The position numbers were made by a program, and so were the translations under genes. The notes under the pieces were generated by a model that was given only the letters and a program-made list of their open reading frames with translations, searched no databases and was not told the DNA's origin. This document shows, piece after piece, positions 57,416-64,000 of a stretch of 64,000 nucleotides of DNA (position 1 is the stretch's first letter; each line of letters opens with the position of its first letter). Where the stretch lies: NCBI GenBank assembly GCA_033439795.1, contig JAUTDP010000005.1, positions 186,001 through 250,000 on the forward strand. Reading direction: 5' to 3'. This DNA comes from Sordaria brevicollis (Eukaryota > Ascomycota > Sordariomycetes > Sordariales > Sordariaceae).

Positions 57416-59898
57416 ATGTCCGATATCTCCAATAGCACTTCAACCCCTTTGGGAGTTAAGAGCTCGTCGTCCTTGAATACTAGCAACAATATCCCCCCGA
57501 TTCCATCATCGCCCCCTTCACGAAGCTCGGCCAAGGAACGTCGAAACCCGTCCATCACGCCCAGAAAATTCAAGCGCTTCTTTACTCCCCGAGTCATTGC
57601 CAACAACAGCAACCCAACTGCTTCCCAAAGGGCCCTCCGTGATCTAGCCGGTCCTCTTCTACAGCGAGGCCATACACCATCCAGCCCTCTCAGACCCATC
57701 TCGGAAGAGGAGATTCCCGATGTGCTACCGAGCCTTCAGGATGCCCAGAGAAGCTCCAAGCGTCGAAAGATTGCTCATGCTTCAACACCCAAGAGGGCTG
57801 AGGCGTCTCACGTATCCCACCTGCCCTCTCCTGCGGCCACATCACCGCCAACGCTTCCCACCCCCGAGTTGAAGCGCGGTCGTCTCGGAAGTCCCATCCA
57901 TTCTATTCGGAAGTTACCATCCCAATTGGCCCTTGATGGAGATGAAGTTGAATCGGAGGAAAGTGAGGATGATGAGCAGGAGTTACCAACCACCCGGCGG
58001 AGGCCAAACCGCGCGCCTATACAGTTGGATCGACGAGGCATGGGGGCTCAGATGGTGCAGAGAATAACGGGTGGCATGCCTGGTGCTGGAAACAGGACTT
58101 TGTCATACCCGGTTTCCGGTATGTGATGGTAGTATCCGGCATCGTCTTGAGGAATGGTTATGCTGACTCGGTAAACAGACTGGAGGTCGGAAACAGCAGA
58201 CTTTTATAGTCGCCGTGAAGACGCTCATTTTATGACCAGCCACGAAGGAAACCCTAGGAGCATCCCCTTCTGCACCACGAGCTGCAACAGTAAGTCGTCG
58301 GCGTGCATTGTATGCAAGGCGTTTGGTTTGCTGACCACCTCAAAGCCAAGAGTCTTGTTGCTATAGGTGACGAGGAAGGATACGTGCGGCTGTTGGACAC
58401 CCAAAATGAGTTCTCCCAGATCAACATGTCGTTCCAGGCGCATGGCAATGCCATCATTGATATGGCTTTTTCCGACGATGACCTACTCCTTGCCACAGCT
58501 AGTGGCGACCAAACAGGCAAGGTTCTGGACTTCGTAACGCAACAGCCCATTTCAATTCTAGGCCACCACACCGCATCCCTCAAACAAGTTCGTTTCCAGC
58601 CGGGCCGTGGCGCCAATTCGGTCCTTGCCACAACTAGCAGAGATGGCAGCGTACAGATTTGGGATCTTCGTTGCCGCGGTGGTCCTGTGCAAGACGTTGC
58701 TATCCGCTCTGAAGCTGGCCTTCACGCTCGTCTTCCTCGCACCCCTAACCCGGGCTGCGTGGTCAACAGCATCTATGATGCCCACTCTCGCATTCCCCAA
58801 AAACAGGCTCGCAATCTGCTTCCCGGCGCCAGTAACGTCGACGTAGCCCGGACAGGCGAGGTACCGGGTCGCGTTGGTGAAATCTCCGTCACCGCTCTCC
58901 AGTTCCTTCCTCCCGGCAGAGAACACCTCTTCCTGACCGCCTGCGAATCCGACGCCAGCGTCAAGCTGTGGGACATCCGCGCCGTGCACACCAGCCGCCA
59001 TCATAAATATGCCACGCCCGTCTCCTTCACCGCGCCCCTCCCCAGCCACGCCAACTGGCGTCCCTTCGGCATCTCCTCCATGGCCCTCGGCGGTGACGGC
59101 TCCCGCCTCTACACTCTTTGCAAAGACAACACCGTCTACGCCTACAGCACCGCCCACCTCGTGCTCGGTCACGCCGTGGAACTTGCCGCCGCCCGCCCAG
59201 GTGAGGAGCCTCCGCGCCGGCGTCACCACAACCATGGCACCGCGCACGAGGGCCTCGGGCCCTTGTACGGCTTCCGCCACCCTCTGTTCCACGCCACGTC
59301 CTTCTACGTCAAATCCGCCATCCGGCCCTCTAATAACGGCCACTCGGAGCTTTTGGCCGTGGGAAGCAGCGACGGCGCCGCCGTCCTCTTCCCCACCGAC
59401 GAGCGCTACATCAGCGAAGCCTTCGCCTGGCAGCGCCAGCACGTTGGAAGTCCAGGTCAAGAAGACGATGAGTCCTACCTCATTGGCGAACCAACTTCAT
59501 GCATCCCCGTCACGCCCGCTCGTCCGCGTCTTACTAGGAGCGCGACCACCTCGGTCTTACCCTCCTCTTCTAACTCCATGACTTCGTCGTCTGGTCGTCC
59601 CGGAACGAGTTCGTCGGCGAGCTTGTTCGGGATCAAAGGCGGTCAGGCCTCAAACACGCCTATTATCCGCCGCGGCACGCCGCTCGTGAGAGGACATGAG
59701 AAGGAAGTCGGCGCATTGACGTGGACGCTGGATGGGAGCTTGGTGACGGCTAGTGATGATTACCTGGTGAGATGCTGGCGCGAGGGTCGTGAGGAGGCGA
59801 AGGATTTGCGGACGGGTGGTGAGACCGGAGGCAGGAGGTGGGGGTGTGGATGGGCGGATGTGGGCGACCAGTGGGATGGGGATGTTGATGATTGGTAA
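57416..59898 (+). CDS. cdt2: Cdt2-like WD40 receptor of a CRL4 ubiquitin ligase
   Basis: Three exons, 57416-58118, 58179-58289 and 58346-59898, give 788 residues. The first 230 are disordered and basic, with a PIP-box-like KFKRFFTPR near residue 52 and an acidic ESEESEDDEQE stretch. WD40 repeats start near residue 270: SLVAIGDEEGYVRLLD, LLLATASGDQTGKVLDF, SVLATTSRDGSVQIWDLR, LFLTACESDASVKLWDIR, then RLYTLCKDNTVYAYS and a last repeat VTASDDYLVRCW. WDLR and WDIR fit the WDxR (DxR) signature of DDB1-binding receptors. Cdt2 targets Cdt1, Set8 and ribonucleotide-reductase inhibitors on PCNA-loaded chromatin during S phase or repair. The identification is by repeat pattern and layout; another DCAF is possible. 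Ser/Thr-rich linkers interrupt the propeller. Confidence 0.75.
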
Positions 59899-62088
59899 AT
59901 TTTGTTGGATTCAGTGGTGAGTGAAGCGAAGAGATGGTTTGTTATGAGAAGGGAAGAGGAGGAAAGATGGAGGATAACTGACACGGCTTGTGAGCTGTGG
60001 GTGAGGTGATGAGTCCCGGTGTATTGACCGTGGGCTGAGTTGTTTGAGTCTCTTGATGTATCATGAAGGATCATGATCATACTATACCTATTTCAGGTAT
60101 GTCTGAATACCCGAACCGGTTTCTTATCGATTTTATCAGAGGATACTGGGGGGCTTACGAGGAGGGTTGTCTTAAGAGGTAGACATCCCCGGAATTGGTT
60201 ATTTTGTCGGATTAGGTTACTTCGTTGTGGCGTTCTAGCGTTCGTGTGGTTGAACAGACAATACCTGATTATTTTAGCGAGGAATGTGATGATGTTTACC
60301 TTACTTCCCCTTATCCCGAAGAAAAAGGCTTTGGCTGAGCATATCGTACGCATTAGAGTATGACAGGATTGGTGAATTATGGATACGTGGTTGATGCTGA
60401 GCGCTTTGGCGAAGATGTAGCAAATTCACGTCAATTCACAGACATGCACGCTCAAGGCGTGCTAGTGGTGGCTTACGGGCCGTCTCTTGCCGCCTCTTTG
60501 TGAGCTCACGTGCTTGGCTGATATTGATCTGAACTGAGAAGCATCATTTGGTAATCTCCAAGTACCATATCTAGTGCTATAAGAAACCAACCCCCGGTTT
60601 ACTGTCACGGTTTTAGGCCCGATGTATGATGAACTCCCTGTATTGTTCTCATGCAAAAAAAGAACGACTAGACTAGCTCCTAAGTCTACCGTAAGTAGTA
60701 AGCTGATAGCTATTTGGCTTCCCTCCTAGTCTAATCCTATCCATCCTGAATTTCCCCGTCCTTCCCTTCAGCTTTCTCTCTCCGTGTCTCTTTGGACCTT
60801 TCCCCCCTCCCCTCTCTCCGACATTGCGTGTGCATCGCGTGTAAGCCAGGAAATAAGGAAAAAGCAGAACGAGCAAAAACAAACGCCTGCCAAACTAAAC
60901 GCCGCGCCATTTTTTGGTTGGGGAAGGGGACATGACTGAGACAGGAAATGCAAGAAAGGCAAACACAAGCAAACGCAAAAACAAAAGGCAGGTGGAACAA
61001 CGAAAACACCAAAGCCAAACGGAAAATGCAAAGGACGACGTGTGAACAATCTTGATGTAATGAGGTAGGTAAAACTAAGTACTTAGGATTTAGTTTTTCG
61101 GTAGTTGAGCTGACTGATTGTAATGCGTAGTATGGATGGATGGACGATGAATCTCGAGACGACTGACCGATAAAGAAAGACGGCAGAGAAAAAATCAGAC
61201 CATGTACAAGAGAGTGTGGGTAGTAGTTGTGGGAATTAGATAAGATGGTATTATAACCGGGTGGGTGTTTCGGTGTTCGCCTCAATTGTTCCACCTTTGA
61301 ACCCCAATGTTTTCTTCCGAGTTCTTCCTACTCCATTCCCTCTCTCTCTATTTTCCTCCCCATCTCCGCTTTCAACTCCTCTCTCTGTCGATGATCAAAT
61401 CCCCTTTGCCAAACGGTTTTGAAACCCCTTTCCAAGGGTTCAATTTTGCTGCCGACTTGGCACGACGGGGGGTGAAGTTGGTCTTGGTTCGGATTGTCGT
61501 CGAAATGACAGACACGCGGAGTTCCCTCCTCGTTCTGTAAACGCCCACCGCGAAACCCCTTGCGCTTCCTCCACTAGATAACCGCCGTCCGTAGTCGAGA
61601 AGCTCCATTTCTACTAGGTCGCATTGCTGACCATTTCCACCTCATCTGGCATGTGGAAGTGAGGTCGGAGACAAGGCTGAAGATCGGGAGCACGCTGACA
61701 ACAACGAGCAGTTTCGGAGCAGGAAGCTCTGAAAAAAAAAGAACTTGAGGAACAAAGGAAACGAATGAGTGAACACTGCCAAAAAGCAGCAGCCAATCAA
61801 GCAGTGGGGGTATGTGCGTGTGCGCGTGGGTTGCGATGTGATGTAGATACAAAATGCGGAATCGAATGTGCCAGACTGGAGTATATAGAAAAAGGAGCTC
61901 GTTTCGTCATTATTCGGGGCAGTAGCTCGAGGACTACCAGATAGCCAATGACAGCAGCGTCACGGCTTCGATTGTGGCGGACGACGATATAAAGACCAAG
62001 GATCATAGTGGTGATCGATGGGTTTGCTGGGTGTCGAGGGCTGACCATAGAGTCGACTGTGGACGGCGAAAAATCTGGAGCATAAGGC
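59899..62088. other. Convergent spacer, no gene recognised
   Basis: 2.2 kb between convergent genes. It holds their 3' regions, an ATAAT-rich stretch and scattered homopolymers. Frames of up to 185 codons at 60737-61294 have leader- or spacer-like composition. Confidence 0.55.
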
Positions 62089-63660
62089 TCACATGACGAT
62101 ACAGCATCCACATCCTCCCTTTTCCTTCTTGGTAGGAGGATCCTCGGGAGGCTCCGGTACCCTGATCACCTGCGATGGATGAGGAGGTTGTGGGGGGTTC
62201 TTGGGGCTGGGGATCGTGGTCAAAGCCGGCTTGTCCGCGATCTTGGGCATGGTCGAGTAAGAATTCGTGCGTCCCACAAGAGGCGGGCTCCGAGGGCTTT
62301 GAAGGCTGCGGAGGCTCGGAGGAGGTGGACTTTGAGGACATTCGGGTTCGGCAGGTTTCAATGGCCAATCTGCCTGCGGCTGTTCCTTTGCATTTTCCTT
62401 CTCCTGTTCCTTCTCGGTCTCGTTCTCGTTGGCATTCTCCTTCTCGTTCTCCACTGGTTCGTGTTCAGGCGCAACGATAGGATGCTCGGGTGGTTCGAGG
62501 AAGCCTTCGTCCGTGAGTGGCCTAAACTCCTTGTCGTAGACGTTACCAACCTTGCCCTCCCGCTCCCACTTCTCCTGTTGTAATCGCTTGGCCACCGTTG
62601 GTAGCAGCTGTTGCTCGGGTGGCAAACGAGGATCAGGACGGAATGCCGAAACCATCCAGGGCGGTTCACCCTCCATTGGCTTGTGCGTTGTGGGCGAGAG
62701 CTCTCGGTCACCAGAGCGCGTCGTTGGCCGAGCACCTGTTGTTTCCTTGTTGGATGCACCTCGTGTTCGCGGTCGCGCAGTCGTGGTGCTTGCAGCCTTG
62801 CCGGAAACCTTCTTGGCTCCCGAGGCCACCTGCTTCGTTTTGATGGGAGACGTATCGGCCCGCTTTGCTATAGGCCGGACATCGGGTCCATTTGCCGCCT
62901 TTTGAAGCGCATTCCCTGTACTGCCACTGCGTCCTCGTGGTTTGGGGTAGGCGATCTTTTCCTTGTCCTCCTCGGGGCTACTATCGCGCTTTCGCCCAAA
63001 GGCAGACGCCTTCTCGTCGGTTGGCGTTGTCGGGTAAGTCTTTGTTCTCGGCACAGGAATCCGGGACGTTACTTTGGCGCCCGGGTTCGACGTTGAATAA
63101 CTAGAATCAGCGTGCTCAGCACCATCATCGACTCGCTTGTCCCAATCCTGTGTGGCCGCCGAGTTCTTTCTCGACCTTGAACCGACGTGCTCACCGCCAC
63201 CAATGGATCTAGCTTGACCGCTAAGCTTGTCCTGACTTTGATCTCTCTTCAGACGGTTCCCGCTCTTGGACCGAGCCCTGTTGTCTTTCGCTACCGGTAT
63301 GACAAACCCGGCAGCCTGTAGTTCTTCATTCTCGATCTGGGCGAGCTTGTCGCGGTGGATCCATTTGCTCTCGTCGGTTTCCGGGTCGAGCAAACTGTCG
63401 GCGGGACTCCCGCCCTCCTTGGCGCTTCGAGGCTTTGAGTCCTTGTGATGTGACGGCACGAGGTAGCCTGAGTCGGCATTTGTGTACCTGGCATCGTCGG
63501 CGACGTCCCCGTTATAGAGGTTGTGCGCGAGCGAGTCCATGGGTGGTGTGTTGTTGTTGGCGAGCAGAGTCGAATTCCTCTTTTGAGAAGCTAGGACAGG
63601 GCGGCCAAAGGGGTAGCCGTTCTCATTGTTGATGGAAGACCTCTTGGGATTGACAGGCTT
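62089..63660 (-). CDS. teaR: TeaR-like C-terminally prenylated cell-polarity protein (5' partial)
   Basis: The exon runs from a strong acceptor at 63662-63661 (with CACTAAC about 30 nt before it) to the TGA at 62091-62089, 523 codons. An in-frame ATG lies at 63540 (483 residues), but the 40 codons before it are open and protein-like (KPVNPKRSSINNENGYPFGR), so a first exon is probably outside the window or unrecognised. The protein is mostly disordered and basic, with a compact motif near residues 300-360 of the ATG form (PPWMVSAFRPDPRLPPEQQ, VAKRLQQEKWEREGK), a Glu/Asn-rich repeat and a Cys-rich end GCGCCIVM, a CaaX farnesylation signal with extra Cys for palmitoylation. This layout fits TeaR/Mod5, which anchors the Tea1/TeaA microtubule end marker at the growing tip membrane. 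Naming is by layout, without alignment. Confidence 0.75.
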   Translation of the reverse strand, partial: KPVNPKRSSINNENGYPFGRPVLASQKRNSTLLANNNTPPMDSLAHNLYNGDVADDARYTNADSGYLVPSHHKDSKPRSAKEGGSPADSLLDPETDESKWIHRDKLAQIENEELQAAGFVIPVAKDNRARSKSGNRLKRDQSQDKLSGQARSIGGGEHVGSRSRKNSAATQDWDKRVDDGAEHADSSYSTSNPGAKVTSRIPVPRTKTYPTTPTDEKASAFGRKRDSSPEEDKEKIAYPKPRGRSGSTGNALQKAANGPDVRPIAKRADTSPIKTKQVASGAKKVSGKAASTTTARPRTRGASNKETTGARPTTRSGDRELSPTTHKPMEGEPPWMVSAFRPDPRLPPEQQLLPTVAKRLQQEKWEREGKVGNVYDKEFRPLTDEGFLEPPEHPIVAPEHEPVENEKENANENETEKEQEKENAKEQPQADWPLKPAEPECPQSPPPPSLRSLQSPRSPPLVGRTNSYSTMPKIADKPALTTIPSPKNPPQPPHPSQVIRVPEPPEDPPTKKEKGGCGCCIVM

Positions 63661-64000
63661 CTAGAAGCGGAAGGAAGGAGGAGATTGTTAGTGGATGGTG
63701 AATGGAAAGAGGTACGAAATGGATGATGGAAATCTGATGGCAGTCGCGATGGGCGATGGCAAAGGGGGAAAAGGGCAATGGCGTCAGTGGATGAATGGTT
63801 CCTTCCAATTCTTGCCAAACCTGAGCAGGCACCAGGGCAGGGTGGACACGGGGGAGGAAGGAAGGAAGGAAGGAAGGAAGGAAAGAATGACTGGAATGGA
63901 TGGATGGATGGATGTGGAAGGGGCGAGATGCACTACGGCAGCCTCGATGCTCAGGAGCACGAGACGAAGGCCTCAGGCTGGCTGGCGCATGGTGTTTCCC
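63661..64000. other. Probable intron/upstream region of the TeaR-like gene
   Basis: Upstream of the TeaR-like exon acceptor. Contains GGAA tetranucleotides (63854-63884) and TGGA tetranucleotides (63895-63914). No clear donor or initiating exon could be placed before the window ends. Confidence 0.5.

Noticed and set aside
58558..59460. 300-codon minus-strand frame
   Set aside because: Antisense shadow of the WD40 region of the Cdt2-like gene.
1..64000. tRNA and 5S rRNA genes
   Set aside because: I looked for paired A/B boxes with a foldable cloverleaf and for fungal 5S motifs; only the SINE-like repeats carry boxes, and they do not fold as intact tRNAs.

Overview
The window reads as nuclear DNA of a filamentous ascomycete, most likely in the Sordariales (Neurospora/Sordaria type). 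The basis is short GT-AG introns (mostly 56-124 bp) with CTAAC/CTGAC branch points, wide spacers, pyrimidine-rich leaders, many microsatellites and A/T homopolymers, and typical fungal products. I found no tRNA, rRNA, bacterial operon or CRISPR. Genus is inference; I could not run a search.

Thirteen protein genes are supported. In order: a Zn2Cys6 transcription factor (4935-6938, +); a 2023-residue DH/PH RhoGEF-like protein (16103-9953, -); an unknown acidic protein (20151-19345, -); an endonuclease/exonuclease/phosphatase-fold protein (22060-22920, +); a Pro/Ser-rich unknown (27487-29271, +); a single-pass membrane protein with charged tails (31705-33270, +); an Ssh4/Ear1-type endosomal SPRY adaptor (35640-37317, +); a Tho1 SAP-domain mRNP protein (40963-39698, -); an SCAP homologue of the sterol pathway (45541-41894, -); a JMJD7-like JmjC hydroxylase (50477-51970, +); the rRNA methyltransferase Spb1 (56315-53612, -); a Cdt2-like WD40 ubiquitin-ligase receptor (57416-59898, +); and a TeaR-like prenylated polarity protein (63660-62089, -, 5' end probably outside). 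These are independent genes, not a cluster; neighbours are mostly convergent or divergent with spacers of 1-5 kb.

The spacers hold the least expected material. Three unrelated short inverted-repeat elements look like non-autonomous DNA transposons: 2416-2784 with a perfect 9-bp target duplication (Mutator-like), 23960-24405 with long inverted repeats, foldback ends and an AT-rich core, and 30171-30433 bounded by TA (Tc1/mariner-pogo type). Two copies of a dispersed repeat of about 160 bp, one on each strand (38370-38570 and 52331-52500), carry tRNA-like A and B boxes at tRNA spacing and end in a T-rich or long homopolymer tail, so they look like a tRNA-derived SINE. All these elements are near or below the duplication length that RIP needs in Neurospora, which may explain why they are recognisable.

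Other points: a 66-bp intron hidden in frame inside Spb1, a 33-nt microexon in the zinc-cluster region of the transcription factor, coding-like sequence after that gene's stop codon, a PIP-box-like motif in the Cdt2 homologue, and a degenerate repeat of about 50-bp period downstream of the first gene.
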